Shown: positions 17,441-28,156, numbered from the stretch's first letter. The stretch: DNA of 64,000 nt from Martinezella rhizogenes (GCA_013322215.1 JAAMEZ010000032.1:186001-250000), one strand, 5' to 3'. Notes: generated by a model not told the origin, from the letters alone. Numbers and translations: made by a program.

Positions 17441-18922
17441 TTATTCCGCGAGTTTGTTGTCCAAGTATAGCTGCAGGGTGACGCGGGTACCCTTTTCCCA
17501 CAGCGTTTTCAGTGCATGCGCGAAGCGCTTGCGGAAAAGATCCGACTTGGCGACATCGCCGAAGATGTCGTCGAAGACGAGGAAGGCATTCGGATCGTCC
17601 TTCGCCTTGAGGGCAGCGTCATGCAGCCGGTCGGCGCTGGCATCGTTGAAGACGATATCCTTGCCGCTATCGCTCTTGCCGGCGAAGTAGCGGCACCACA
17701 GCGCCGAAACCAGCGCGAGGCCGACAATATCCTCGCCGCGGCGAAGACGATCGGCCGTCGACGGCAGGATGAACTTCGGCTGACGGTTCGAGCCGTCCTG
17801 CGCAAGGCGCGGGATGGTGTCGGCGATCTTCGGATTGGAGAAACGCCGCTCGATCAGCTTGAAGTAATCGGCAAGCACCGTGTTCGGCACCGGCGGGATG
17901 ACGGGGATGATCTCCTCGTTTTCGAGTTTGGCAAGGAAGGCGCGGATCAGCGGCTCTTCCATGGCTTCATGCACAAAATGAATGTCCATCAGTGCCGCCG
18001 GATAGGCGATCGCCGCATGGCCGCCATTGAGGATGCGGATCTTCATGTGCTCATAGGGCGTGACGTCGGGCACGAAGGTCACGCCGACCTTTTCCAATGC
18101 CGGACGGCCTGCGGGGAAATTGTCTTCCAGCACCCACTGCTTGAATTCTTCACAATAGACCGGCCAGTTGTCTTCGATATCGAAAACTTCCTTCAGCAGA
18201 TCGATTTCACGCGCGCCCGTTGCCGGCGTGATGCGGTCGACCATGCCGTTCGGGAAGGCGACGTTCGTGGCGATCCAGTCGGCAAAGGCCGGGTCGGACA
18301 GCTTTGCCGTGCCGACGACGGCAGCTTTGGTGACGCCGCCATTGTGGGGAATGTTGTCGCAGGACATGACGGTGAAAGGCTGCAGGCCGGCGGCGCGTCG
18401 TGCCTTGAGACCGGCGACGATCAGGCCGAACACGGTCTTCGGCGCATCCGGGTTCTGCCCGTCTGCTGATATCGCCGGGTGAGCGGGATTGAATTTGCCC
18501 GAAGCATCGATGAAATAACCACCCTCGGTGATCGTCATCGAAACGATGCGGATCGTCGGGTCGGCGAGCTTGGCGATGATGGCCTTGGCATCGCCAACAG
18601 GCAGGATGTCGACCATGGGCGCGGTCACGCGCGCTGCCGTGCGATTGTTGTCCTGCTCGACGACGGTCGTCAGAAAATCCTGAGAGGCAAGTTTTTCCCG
18701 CATGGCGGCATCGGACGGCAGCACGCCCGCACCGATGATTGCCCAATCATGGTTCTGACCGGCATTGAAGAGATCGTCGAGATAAACAGCCTGATGGGCG
18801 CGATGGAAATTGCCGACACCGAAATGCACGATGCCCGCCGAAAGCGACTTCGGATCGTAAGCAGGAATAGCCGCGTTTGCAGCCGCCTGCTGGAGAGTTG
18901 CGAGCGATAATTTGCACGTCAT
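17441..18922 (-). CDS. mtlK: Mannitol 2-dehydrogenase-family polyol dehydrogenase
   Basis: A 493-residue long-chain polyol dehydrogenase. The catalytic set of the mannitol/fructuronate family is present: Lys294, Asn299 and His302 in KIRILNGGHAA, with Asn190 in SCDN. NAD binding is by the N-terminal GIVHFGVGNFHRAHQA stretch. It oxidises a hexitol or pentitol (mannitol to fructose in well-studied members). It follows the ABC importer genes after 149 bases and precedes HAD and kinase genes. Because the kinase is of the pentulose type, D-arabitol or ribitol are alternatives to mannitol. Confidence 0.88.
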   Translation of the reverse strand: MTCKLSLATLQQAAANAAIPAYDPKSLSAGIVHFGVGNFHRAHQAVYLDDLFNAGQNHDWAIIGAGVLPSDAAMREKLASQDFLTTVVEQDNNRTAARVTAPMVDILPVGDAKAIIAKLADPTIRIVSMTITEGGYFIDASGKFNPAHPAISADGQNPDAPKTVFGLIVAGLKARRAAGLQPFTVMSCDNIPHNGGVTKAAVVGTAKLSDPAFADWIATNVAFPNGMVDRITPATGAREIDLLKEVFDIEDNWPVYCEEFKQWVLEDNFPAGRPALEKVGVTFVPDVTPYEHMKIRILNGGHAAIAYPAALMDIHFVHEAMEEPLIRAFLAKLENEEIIPVIPPVPNTVLADYFKLIERRFSNPKIADTIPRLAQDGSNRQPKFILPSTADRLRRGEDIVGLALVSALWCRYFAGKSDSGKDIVFNDASADRLHDAALKAKDDPNAFLVFDDIFGDVAKSDLFRKRFAHALKTLWEKGTRVTLQLYLDNKLAE

Positions 18923-19071
18923 GTCTCTGGTCCTTCTGAAAGGTCTTTAGCTCCGGGCGGCTGGGGAAACCCGCACCGGCGGGTATGCTCGGCCGGTCCA
19001 CGCAGATCGATGGATACGAACCGGAAGAGATGCGTTGGCCGTGCCCGCTCAAGCGCGCACGACCTTGGCTT

Positions 19072-20076
<1,005 letters not shown>

Positions 20077-20087
20077 GTTTCTCTTCC

Positions 20088-20930
20088 TTACTTAACCGCG
20101 CCGAAGGTCAGGCCGCGAACGAGTTGCTTCTGGCTGAACCAGCCGAGGATCAGGATCGGAGCGATCGCCATGGTCGATGCCGCCGAAAGCTTGGCATAGA
20201 ACAGGCCCTCCGGGCTGGAATAGGAGGCGATGAAGGTGCTCAGCGGCGCCGCGTCTACCGCGGAGAGATTGAGCGTCCAGAAAGCCTCGTTCCAGGCGAG
20301 GATGATGTTGAGCAGCATCGTCGAGGCAAGGCCGGGGATCGCCATCGGCGTCAGCACGTAGATGATCTCCTTGGCAAGCGTCGCACCGTCCATACGGGCT
20401 GCTTCGAGGATCTCGCCGGGAATTTCCTTGAAGTAGGTGTAGAGCATCCAGACGATGATCGGCAGGTTGATGAGCATCAGCACGACGACCATGCCCACCC
20501 GGCTGGCGAACTGGTTGTTCAGAAGGCCGAAACTCTGGAACAGCAGGTAGATCGGGATGAAGGCGCCGACCGGCGGCATCATCTTCGTCGACAGCATCCA
20601 CATCAGGACGTCCTTGGTCCGCTTGGTCGGCGAGAATGCCATGGCCCAGGCGGCAGGCACCGCTACGAGCAGACCGAGAATGGTCGAACCGAACGCGATG
20701 ATGACCGAGTTGCCGAAGTGGAGGAAGTAATCCGAGCGCGACTGCACCTCGAAGTAATTCTCCAGCGTCCAGTGGAAGAAGAGGAACTGCGGCGGCGAGG
20801 CGATGGCATCGCCTTCCGTCTTGAAGCTCGTCAGGATCGTCCACAGGATCGGGAAGAAGATGAGGATTGCCACGATCCAGGCGGCGATCGATACGACGAT
20901 CTTGCGTTGCGTGGTGACTTTGCGTGCCAT
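20088..20930 (-). CDS. smoG: Polyol ABC permease, second subunit
   Basis: A 280-residue MalG-like permease with about six membrane segments and the EAA loop (EAARMDGATLAKEIIYVLTP). It starts one base after the stop of the partner permease, so the two are translationally coupled. The C-terminus QKQLVRGLTFGAVK is typical of the family. Confidence 0.85.
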   Translation of the reverse strand: MARKVTTQRKIVVSIAAWIVAILIFFPILWTILTSFKTEGDAIASPPQFLFFHWTLENYFEVQSRSDYFLHFGNSVIIAFGSTILGLLVAVPAAWAMAFSPTKRTKDVLMWMLSTKMMPPVGAFIPIYLLFQSFGLLNNQFASRVGMVVVLMLINLPIIVWMLYTYFKEIPGEILEAARMDGATLAKEIIYVLTPMAIPGLASTMLLNIILAWNEAFWTLNLSAVDAAPLSTFIASYSSPEGLFYAKLSAASTMAIAPILILGWFSQKQLVRGLTFGAVK

Positions 20931-20931
20931 C

Positions 20932-21804
20932 TCAAGCCTCCAGATTCTTGCCGACTGCGCGCATCAGGAAGATAGCGACGATATTGGCGAGGATGACGGC
21001 GATGATGCCGCCTGCGGATGCGCCGCCGACGTCCTGTGACAGAACGATCTGCGAATAGACGAGATAAGTGAGGTTGGTCGTCGCCGTGCCCGGTCCGCCG
21101 TTGGTGGTGACGAGGATCTCGGCGAAGGCCGACAGCATGAAGATCGTCTCGATCAGGATCACGACCGTAATGGCGCGCGCCAGATGCGGCAGGATGATGT
21201 GGATGAACTTCGAAACCGGTCCGGCGCCATCCATCTCGGCAGCTTCCTTCTGCTCCTCATCCAGCGACTGCAGGGCCGTCAGCAGGATGAGGGTCGCGAA
21301 AGGCAGCCACTGCCAGGCGATGATGATGATGATCGACAGAAGCGGAACCGTCTCCAGCCAGGTCAGCGGATCAAGCCCGAAGAAGCGGAAGAGATGTGCC
21401 AGAAGCCCGTTCACCGGGTTCATGAACATATGCTTCCAGATGAGGGCTGCGACCGTCGGCATCACGAAGAAGGGCGCAAGCACCAGCATGCGCACGATGC
21501 CCTGGCCGAAGATCGGCTGATCAAGAAGGAGAGCGAGTGCAATGCCGCCGACTACGGTAATCAGCAACGCCCCGCCGACAAGCAGCAGCGTCACGATCAG
21601 CGAGCTCAGGAAGGCCGGGTCGCTGATGAAGTATTCGTAGTTGAGAAACCCGATGAAATCATGCGTGCCGGGATTCAGCAGATTGTAGTTCAGCGTCGAG
21701 AAATAGATCGTCATCACGAGCGGGACGATCATCCACGCGAAGAGGAGCAGAACCGAAGGCGCCATCATGACGCGTGCGGTGGAACGGGTGTGCAACGTTG
21801 CCAT
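20932..21804 (-). CDS. smoF: Polyol ABC permease, first subunit
   Basis: A 290-residue MalF-like permease with about six membrane segments and the EAA loop (EAAEMDGAGPVSKFIHIILP). The ATG at 21804 (MATLHTR) is chosen; a TTG eight codons earlier is possible but lacks a ribosome binding site. A 147-base gap with two hairpins separates it from the binding-protein gene. Confidence 0.83.
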   Translation of the reverse strand: MATLHTRSTARVMMAPSVLLLFAWMIVPLVMTIYFSTLNYNLLNPGTHDFIGFLNYEYFISDPAFLSSLIVTLLLVGGALLITVVGGIALALLLDQPIFGQGIVRMLVLAPFFVMPTVAALIWKHMFMNPVNGLLAHLFRFFGLDPLTWLETVPLLSIIIIIAWQWLPFATLILLTALQSLDEEQKEAAEMDGAGPVSKFIHIILPHLARAITVVILIETIFMLSAFAEILVTTNGGPGTATTNLTYLVYSQIVLSQDVGGASAGGIIAVILANIVAIFLMRAVGKNLEA

Positions 21805-21865
21805 GGCAAGTACCAACCTATCTTTCAAGCGGGAGAGGTGGCCGTGGACCGGCTGAAACGAAAAG

Positions 21866-21935
21866 GGCCGCCAAGGGCAGTTCGGCGCTCGGCGGCCTAG
21901 GGGAAAGCAGTGCTCGAGAGGGGGCGCTGCTTTCC
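21866..21935 (-). other. Two tandem stem-loops between smoE and smoF
   Basis: The stronger one (21902-21935) has 12-base arms with one G-U pair, starting GGAAAGCAGTGC. The weaker one has 7-base arms (GGCCGCC at 21866-21872 and its complement at 21891-21897). Neither is followed by a T-run. Such hairpins after a binding-protein gene usually protect its mRNA and reduce read-through. Confidence 0.6.
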
Positions 21936-21951
21936 TTAGCTTCGAAGGCCC

Positions 21952-23268
21952 TTACTTCGGATAGCCGGCCTTCGTCATTTCGCGGGTGGTCAGCTGCTGT
22001 GCGGCCTTGAGCGCCTGATCGACCGAGATCTGGCCGGCAAGAGCAGCCGAGAACTGCTGGCCGACAGCCGTACCGATACCCTGGAATTCAGGGATAGCAA
22101 CGAACTGCACGCCGACATAGGGAACCGGCTTTACAGTCGGATGCGTCGGATCGGCCGAGTTGATCGAGTCGAGCGTCATCTTGGCGAAAGGCGCTGCCTT
22201 CTGGTAGTCCGCATTCGCATAGAGCGAGGTGCGGGTGCCGGGAGGTGCGTTCAGCCAGCCTTCCTTTTGTGCGACAAGGTTGGTGTATTCCTTGCTGGTT
22301 GCCCAAGAGATGAACTTCTCCGCGGCTTCGGTCTTCTTCGAGGAAGCCGGGATCGCGAGGTTCCATGCCCAGAGCCAGTTGCCGCGCTTGCCGAGGCCCT
22401 TATCCGGCGCCAGGGCGAAGCCGACCTTGTCGGCGACCTTCGATTCCTTCGGATCGGAGACGAAGGAGGCTGCAACCGTCGCATCGATCCACATGCCGCA
22501 CTTGCCGGACTGGAACAGGGCCAGATTCTCGTTGAAGCCGTTGGAGGAGGCACCCGGAGGGCCGGCATCCTTCATCAGCTTGACGTAGAAGTCGAGCGTG
22601 TCCTTCCATTCCGGCTGGTCGAACTGTGCCTTCCACTTTTCATCGAACCAGCGGGCGCCGAACGAATTCGACATCGCCGTCAGGAACGCCATGTTCTCGC
22701 CCCAGCCTGCCTTGCCGCGAAGGCAGATGCCGTAGACTTCATGGTCCTTGTCGGTGATCTTGCGGGCAGCATCGGCGATGAAGTCCCAGGTCGGCGCATC
22801 CGGCATCTTCAGGCCGGCCTTGTCGAACAGGTCCTTGCGGTACATCACCATCGAGCTTTCGCCATAGAACGGCGCTGCATAGAGCTTGCCGTCGGTCGTC
22901 AGACCGCTGCGAATGGCCGGGAGAAGGTCATTCACGTCATAGTCCTTGTCGGCGGAAAGCTTGTCGAGCGACGCAAGCCAGCCGAGCTTGCTCCAGATCG
23001 GCACTTCATAGGTGCCGATGGTCAGCACGTCGTACTGGCCGGCCTTGGTAGCGATGTCGGTCGTAACCTTCTGGCGCAATACGTTTTCTTCAAGCGTGAC
23101 CCATTGCAGATCGATACCGGGGTTCTTGGCTTTGAAATCGTCCGTAAGCTTCTGCATACGGACCATGTCGCCGTTGTTGACCGTAGCAATCGTGAGGGTT
23201 TCGGCGGACGCCAGGCCGGCAAACATCAGAGCCGAGCAGGCGCCCAGCAGTAAAGTTTTCAATTTCAT
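21952..23268 (-). CDS. smoE: Polyol ABC importer periplasmic binding protein
   Basis: A 438-residue solute-binding protein with a Sec signal peptide (MKLKTLLLGACSALMFAGLA, cleaved after ASA). The mature part opens ETLTIATVNNGDMVRMQKL, in the style of rhizobial sorbitol/mannitol-binding proteins. It heads a seven-gene leftward operon: importer, mannitol-family dehydrogenase, HAD phosphatase, pentulose kinase. The 146-base region upstream carries repeated GAGCA/TGCTC sites likely bound by the SorC regulator encoded next door. Confidence 0.85.
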   Translation of the reverse strand: MKLKTLLLGACSALMFAGLASAETLTIATVNNGDMVRMQKLTDDFKAKNPGIDLQWVTLEENVLRQKVTTDIATKAGQYDVLTIGTYEVPIWSKLGWLASLDKLSADKDYDVNDLLPAIRSGLTTDGKLYAAPFYGESSMVMYRKDLFDKAGLKMPDAPTWDFIADAARKITDKDHEVYGICLRGKAGWGENMAFLTAMSNSFGARWFDEKWKAQFDQPEWKDTLDFYVKLMKDAGPPGASSNGFNENLALFQSGKCGMWIDATVAASFVSDPKESKVADKVGFALAPDKGLGKRGNWLWAWNLAIPASSKKTEAAEKFISWATSKEYTNLVAQKEGWLNAPPGTRTSLYANADYQKAAPFAKMTLDSINSADPTHPTVKPVPYVGVQFVAIPEFQGIGTAVGQQFSAALAGQISVDQALKAAQQLTTREMTKAGYPK

Positions 23269-23293
23269 ATCTTCCTCCCAGAAGATTAAAAAT

Positions 23294-23429
23294 GAGCATT
23301 CGCTTTGCTCGTGGGCAATTACTCACTTCTTGCGACAAAATGTCAATGCAGATTCGTTGCTGCATTGCCGAGCAAGTAACCTATCCTTTTGTTTCTATGG
23401 GTTAAATTTTTTGCTCAAGCCTTGAGCAA
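23294..23429. promoter_or_regulatory. Three inverted repeats with GAGCA/TGCTC half-sites before smoE
   Basis: GAGCA-N7-TGCTC lies at 23294-23310, TTGCT-N9-AGCAA at 23357-23375, and the near-perfect palindrome TTGCTCAAGCCTTGAGCAA at 23411-23429, which overlaps the stop codon of the regulator gene. The shared half-site suggests several operators for one protein, most likely the SorC regulator just upstream. The third element has no T-run on either side, so it does not look like a terminator. Confidence 0.55.
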
Positions 23430-24368
23430 AAATTCGGCAACTGCCTCGTCGGTGATCAAACCATTGATCTGCCGTCCGACGATGGCTGCCTTGATCGCCT
23501 GGAATTTGCGTCGTCCCTTGGCGATTCCGATGACGGTGCAGGTGTCCCGCGACGGCAGGGGCGCACTGGCGACGCGCTCATTGACATCATCGGGCATAAG
23601 CTTGCCATTGCCGTCGAAAACCCAGCCGCAGATCTCGCCGGCAGCCCCTCGATCCATCAATGCCAGCATCTCGTCTCTTTCGAGGAAGCCGTCGAGGCAG
23701 AGCGGCGCCTCGACGCCCATCTCGCCGATGCCGACGAAAGTCACATCGGCCTGCGCGCTGATATCGAGTGTCGAGCGCACCAATGCCTGCGCATGCAGCA
23801 GCTCGCGTTCCTCCGCGGAAGACACCAGCACCGGCAGCGGCATGGGAAAATGCCGCGCCTTGACCACATCGGCCATGCTGAAGATGACGTTGTAATAGGC
23901 GGCCGAACCGTCGGGGCCGATATTGCCCGTCAGCGACACCACCCGATGCTGCAGACATTCGATCGCCGGCAACTGATCGACCGCGGCCTTCAGCGTGCGC
24001 CCCGTACCGATCGCCAGCACGATGGGGTCGGCCCGTCGCAGCCAGCGCTCGATTTCCGCGGCGCCCGCTTCGGCGATGCCAATGGTGGAGGAGGTGCTGT
24101 CGGGATCGCTCGGCACGATATCGACATGGCGCAAGTTGAACTTCTTCTTGAGCTCTGCCGCATATTCCAGACAGGCGGCGATCGGGTGATCCAGCCGGAC
24201 CTTGATCAGCCGCTCGGCAACGGCCAGCGACACCAGACGCTGAGCCGATTGCCGGGATATTCCCATGGCGACGGCGATTTCGTCCTGCGTCCGGCCGGCG
24301 ACGTAGTAGAGCCATCCGGCCCGCGCCGCATCATCAAGCCGCCCTTGGGAATCCAGCTTCTTCGCCAT
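23415..24368 (-). CDS. SorC-family transcriptional regulator of the polyol operon
   Basis: A 317-residue regulator with an N-terminal helix-turn-helix (residues about 24-52, RTQDEIAVAMGISRQSAQRLV) and a SorC sugar-binding domain that includes AIGTGRTLKAAVDQL and GIAKGRRKFQAIKAA. It lies directly upstream of and in the same direction as smoE, so it is the natural candidate regulator. It follows the RbsD/FucU gene by 72 bases and may share its transcript. Confidence 0.85.
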   Translation of the reverse strand: MAKKLDSQGRLDDAARAGWLYYVAGRTQDEIAVAMGISRQSAQRLVSLAVAERLIKVRLDHPIAACLEYAAELKKKFNLRHVDIVPSDPDSTSSTIGIAEAGAAEIERWLRRADPIVLAIGTGRTLKAAVDQLPAIECLQHRVVSLTGNIGPDGSAAYYNVIFSMADVVKARHFPMPLPVLVSSAEERELLHAQALVRSTLDISAQADVTFVGIGEMGVEAPLCLDGFLERDEMLALMDRGAAGEICGWVFDGNGKLMPDDVNERVASAPLPSRDTCTVIGIAKGRRKFQAIKAAIVGRQINGLITDEAVAEFLLKA

Positions 24369-24440
24369 CGCCTTCCTTTACCGAAACAGCGCCCTTGCCC
24401 GGGAGATCCGGACTATCCGTGCCGGATCATTCAGTCCGGA

Positions 24441-24896
24441 TCACTCAGCTTCTGGCGGGATGACGCCCTTGGTCAAGGTGAAACAGCCGTAGAAGCGGCG
24501 CTCGCCGGTCTGAACAACGCAAAAGGCATCCTTGGCGCGCTCGTAGAAGGCAAAACGCTCGACCGGCGTCAATGGCCAATGCTTGCCCTCGGCCTTGTCG
24601 ATCACGGCCTGAACTTCCTGCTGGACCTGCGGCACCTCTTCCGGCGAGCCAACCACTTCCATGCGCGTCGCCGCATCGTCGATGAAGGTATCGAGCGGCA
24701 TCAGCGACAATATCGCCGCGACCGCGTCGGCGGCGGACACATTGTCGATGCGCAGCACTTCGCCCAGGACGGTCTGGCTCGCAATGGCCTCCGCCGGGAA
24801 ATTCGTGTCGACGACGACAAGCATGTCGCCATGCCCCATCGATTTCAGCGCATAGAGCACGTCCGCATTCAACAGCGGCGAAATTCCCTTCAGCAT
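24441..24896 (-). CDS. RbsD/FucU-family sugar mutarotase
   Basis: A 151-residue protein with the family pattern MLKGISPLLNADVLYALKSMGHGDMLVVVD (first 20: MLKGISPLLNADVLYALKSM), including the catalytic His and Asp region, and the C-terminal FYGCFTLTKG. These enzymes interconvert the ring forms or anomers of ribose or fucose. The ATG at 24896 has GGAGGAT upstream; an in-frame extension into the divergent response-regulator gene is rejected. It precedes the SorC gene, so a reducing sugar linked to the polyol pathway may be its substrate. Confidence 0.85.
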   Translation of the reverse strand: MLKGISPLLNADVLYALKSMGHGDMLVVVDTNFPAEAIASQTVLGEVLRIDNVSAADAVAAILSLMPLDTFIDDAATRMEVVGSPEEVPQVQQEVQAVIDKAEGKHWPLTPVERFAFYERAKDAFCVVQTGERRFYGCFTLTKGVIPPEAE

Positions 24897-25118
24897 GACC
24901 GAGATCCTCCGATAGCCTGTGGCGGCCATCCCGGGCCGCTTCGTTCTCCGCGCAAACAAGTAACCATCGCGTTCCTGTCTGTCCATAGGCGCCGGGAACG
25001 TTTTCGGCGGGCAGACTGACGATGAACTGTGCATCCAGCCGCGGCTTATTTCAGCCGTTATTGACCCGATAGGTTCGTCGGCATTAACTGAGGTACGTTC
25101 AACGGTTGAGAGGTGCAG

Positions 25119-25778
25119 GTGCGCATTCTTGTGGTGGAGGACGACGACACGATCGGCAGCGCGGTTCGCGACCATATCGCGGCGGGGCCTCATGCCGTGG
25201 ATTGGGTCAAGAACCTGACCGATGCCGAGGAGGTCACCAGCGCCGTGCAATACGGCCTCATCCTGCTGGATCTGCAACTTCCGGATGGCAGCGGCATCGA
25301 TTTTCTCAAGCGGCTGCGCCGCAAGCCCGACGAAACGCCCGTCATCATCCTGACGGCTCGCGACCAGATCTCCGACCGTATCGAAGGCCTGAACAGCGGC
25401 GCCGACGACTATCTCGTCAAACCGTTCAACCTCGGCGAACTTACGGCTCGTATTCTGGCGGTCGCTCGGCGCTATGCCGGCAGTCCACAGCCGACGCTCC
25501 GCTTTGACGACCTCGAAATCGACCAGCCGCAGCGCCGCGTCAAGCTGGCGGGCAAGGACGTGATTTTGACGGGACGAGAATGGGCCGTGCTCGACCTGCT
25601 GATTACAAGGCCCGGCGCCATCGTATCAAAGGACAAGATAGAAGAGGCACTCTACGCCTTCGGCTCCGAAATCGAGAGCAACACGGTGGAGGTCTATGTC
25701 AGCCGCCTGCGCAAGAAGATCGGCAAGGATCGCATAAAGACGGCACGCGGCGTCGGCTATTGCCTGGGTGAGCGATGA
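25119..25778 (+). CDS. OmpR/PhoB-type response regulator (QseB/TctD-like)
   Basis: A 219-residue regulator: receiver domain with acidic pair Asp8/Asp9, phosphorylated Asp51 (LLDLQLPDG) and Lys in LVKPF, then a C-terminal winged helix ending VSRLRKKIGKDRIKTARGVGYCL. The start is a GTG at 25119 with GAGAGG 5 bases upstream, giving the usual MRILVVED opening; another GTG six bases earlier overlaps the ribosome binding site. The sensor kinase start overlaps its stop by four bases. Confidence 0.9.
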   Translation: MRILVVEDDDTIGSAVRDHIAAGPHAVDWVKNLTDAEEVTSAVQYGLILLDLQLPDGSGIDFLKRLRRKPDETPVIILTARDQISDRIEGLNSGADDYLVKPFNLGELTARILAVARRYAGSPQPTLRFDDLEIDQPQRRVKLAGKDVILTGREWAVLDLLITRPGAIVSKDKIEEALYAFGSEIESNTVEVYVSRLRKKIGKDRIKTARGVGYCLGER

Positions 25779-27127
25779 CCGAACACCAGGAGCCCAGCCG
25801 CGCCAGCATCACCCGGCGCCTGATCACTGCGCTCACCGGCACCGTCGTCGTCTTCTGGCTGATCGCGGTCGGCATCGGTGTCTATGTCGTCAACAAGGAA
25901 CTCTCGGAAACCTTCGACGGCGCATTGCAGGAAACCGCCGAGCGTCTGCTGCCGCTGGTGCTCGACGATCTCGCCAACCGCGACCATTCCGGCGATCCAC
26001 AGAGCCTGGAAGAGCTCAACAAGGGGCTGAACCGCGAGTATCTGACCTACCAGGTGCTCGATGCGAACGGTAAGGTCATCCTGCATTCCCACGACGCCCC
26101 GGCAACCGCCTATGACGTGCCGCTGAAGATCGGCTTTCATAACACGTCAAGATACCGGATCTATACCGAGTCCTCGGCCGACGGCACGATCTTCCTGCAC
26201 GTCGCCGATGCCTTCAAGAACCGCCGCGAGGCATCGCGCGAAAGCGGCGTTGCCCTGCTCTGGCCGCTGCTGGCGCTCATTCCCGCCAGCATCATTGCCA
26301 TCGGCGTCATCGTTGGCCGATCGCTGCGGCCGATCGACCGACTGCGCTCGCAGATCGCCACCAAGGATGGCGGCAACATGGCGCCGCTCGTGAGCGAGAC
26401 GCTGCCGCTCGAACTGCAGCCGATCGCCCGCTCCGTCAATCTGCTGCTGGAGCGCCTGCGCCTGGCGCTGGAAGCCGAACGCGAATTCACCGCCAACAGC
26501 GCCCATGAGCTGCGCACCCCGATTGCGGGCGCTCTTGCACAGACCCAGAGGCTGATCGCCGAACTGCCGCAGGGGCAATTGACGGAACGCGCCGGCCGTA
26601 TCGAGACGTCGCTCTCCAATCTCGGCCGGCTGGCGGAAAAGCTGCTGCAGCTTTCCCGTGCGCAGGCCGGGATCGGCGCGGGCGACAAACCCGCCGACCT
26701 CGTGGCCGTCATCGAAACGGTCATCGGAGACTACGACCGAGATACCGGCACGGCGGGTCGAGTTTTTCTGGAGAACGAAACGGCAGAGAAACTGATCCGC
26801 AACGTCGATATCGACGCTTTTGCGATCGTCATGCGCAATCTCATCGAAAACGCCTTGATCCACGGCCCGGCCGATGACGAGGTGACCGTCAGCATCGACG
26901 ACCGCACCGTCCGCGTCATCAATGGCGGCACCGTGCTTTCCGCAAATGACCTTGCCGGCCTGAAGAAGCGCTTCTGGCGCGGCAAGACGAAAGCGGCGGG
27001 CTCCGGTCTCGGACTTTCGATCGTCGAGCGCATCGTCGGCCAGATCGGCGGGCATCTCGATCTACTGTCGCCGGCGACCGGCAGGACCGATGGCTTTGAG
27101 GCCAGGATCACCCTGCCATCCGGGTGA
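25775..27127 (+). CDS. Sensor histidine kinase (QseC/TctE-like)
   Basis: A 450-residue inner-membrane kinase. Hydrophobic segments at about residues 20-40 and 160-181 enclose a periplasmic sensor of about 120 residues. The H-box SAHELRTPI places the phosphorylated His at 244, followed by an N-box (NLIENALIHG) and G-box (GSGLGLSIV). Translation is coupled to the response regulator (ATGA). The signal is unknown; the TctE/QseC-type sensor region suggests a small organic acid or envelope signal, which is inference. Confidence 0.9.
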   Translation: MTEHQEPSRASITRRLITALTGTVVVFWLIAVGIGVYVVNKELSETFDGALQETAERLLPLVLDDLANRDHSGDPQSLEELNKGLNREYLTYQVLDANGKVILHSHDAPATAYDVPLKIGFHNTSRYRIYTESSADGTIFLHVADAFKNRREASRESGVALLWPLLALIPASIIAIGVIVGRSLRPIDRLRSQIATKDGGNMAPLVSETLPLELQPIARSVNLLLERLRLALEAEREFTANSAHELRTPIAGALAQTQRLIAELPQGQLTERAGRIETSLSNLGRLAEKLLQLSRAQAGIGAGDKPADLVAVIETVIGDYDRDTGTAGRVFLENETAEKLIRNVDIDAFAIVMRNLIENALIHGPADDEVTVSIDDRTVRVINGGTVLSANDLAGLKKRFWRGKTKAAGSGLGLSIVERIVGQIGGHLDLLSPATGRTDGFEARITLPSG

Positions 27128-27229
27128 CGAGGCGCTGCCTGTCAGGGATTGGCCTCGCAGAGGATTGATCTTGCAAAGACCGGCAAAGGGTGCGAGCAAG
27201 TGCGCCATGTTTGCAGCAGGTCGGTATCC

Positions 27230-28156
27230 ATGATCGTTTCCTTCGACATTGGCGGCAGCGCCATCAAAGGCGGTATTGCCCGCTCCATGACGGATATCGT
27301 GCCGCTGGCGCGGCGCCCGACGCCCAGGCATGATTTCGCCGACTTCGTCGTTGCCTTGCGCGAGGTGATTGCCGAAGCAGGCGAAAAGCCGGATTGCCTC
27401 TCCTTCTCCATCGCCGGCGTCGTCGACCCCGATACGCAGGCGCTGACTTGCGCCAATATTCCCTGCATTCACGGCCGGCATCTCGCGGCCGACCTGGAAG
27501 CGGAACTCGGCTACCCCGTGCTGATCGCCAACGATGCCGATTGCTTCGCCATGGCCGAGGCCATGTCCGGCGCGGGCCGCGGCCATCGCATCGTCTTCGG
27601 TGCCATTCTCGGCACCGGCGTCGGCGGCGGCCTGGTCGCGGATGGCCGGCTGGTCAACGCAGCCGGCGGTTTTGCGGGGGAATGGGGCCACGGTCCCATC
27701 ATCGCTTCCTTTGCCGGCAATCCGCCGGTCGCCATTCCCGCCTACGCCTGCGGCTGCGGCCAGAAGGGCTGCGTCGATACCGTCGGCGGCGCGCGCGGCA
27801 TCGAACGCCTGCACAAGACGCTTCATGGATTGGAGCTCTCCAGCGAAGAGATCATCAGCCAATGGCTGAAAGGCGAAGACCGCGCCGAGCGCACGATCGA
27901 GGTCATGGTGGATCTAGTCGCCTCGCCACTTGCCCTCACCGTCAACATAACCGGCGCAACGATCGTGCCGGTCGGCGGTGGCCTTTCCAACGTCGAGCCG
28001 CTCCTGGCGCGGCTGGACGAGGCGGTGCGCACCCGCATCCTGCGCAAATTCGGCCGGCCGCTCGTCGTCCCCAGCCAGTGCAAACTGGAACCGGGCCTCA
28101 TCGGCGCCGCCCTGCTCGGCCTGCAATATGCCGGAGAGCGCACCCATGCTGCTTGA
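27230..28156 (+). CDS. ROK-family sugar kinase
   Basis: A 308-residue ROK kinase with the phosphate loop DIGGSAIKGG, the catalytic segment NDADCFAMAEA and the zinc site CGCGQKGC. The usual Glu after the last Cys of the zinc motif is Asp here (GCVDT). ROK kinases phosphorylate glucose, N-acetylglucosamine or N-acetylmannosamine. Start ATG at 27230 is chosen over an upstream extension with no family similarity. Its end overlaps cutC by 11 bases, so the two are coupled. Confidence 0.85.
   Translation: MIVSFDIGGSAIKGGIARSMTDIVPLARRPTPRHDFADFVVALREVIAEAGEKPDCLSFSIAGVVDPDTQALTCANIPCIHGRHLAADLEAELGYPVLIANDADCFAMAEAMSGAGRGHRIVFGAILGTGVGGGLVADGRLVNAAGGFAGEWGHGPIIASFAGNPPVAIPAYACGCGQKGCVDTVGGARGIERLHKTLHGLELSSEEIISQWLKGEDRAERTIEVMVDLVASPLALTVNITGATIVPVGGGLSNVEPLLARLDEAVRTRILRKFGRPLVVPSQCKLEPGLIGAALLGLQYAGERTHAA

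Noticed and set aside
23411..23429. Palindrome at the end of the SorC gene as a terminator
   Set aside because: The arms are followed by A-rich rather than T-rich sequence in the direction of transcription, so an operator is more likely.
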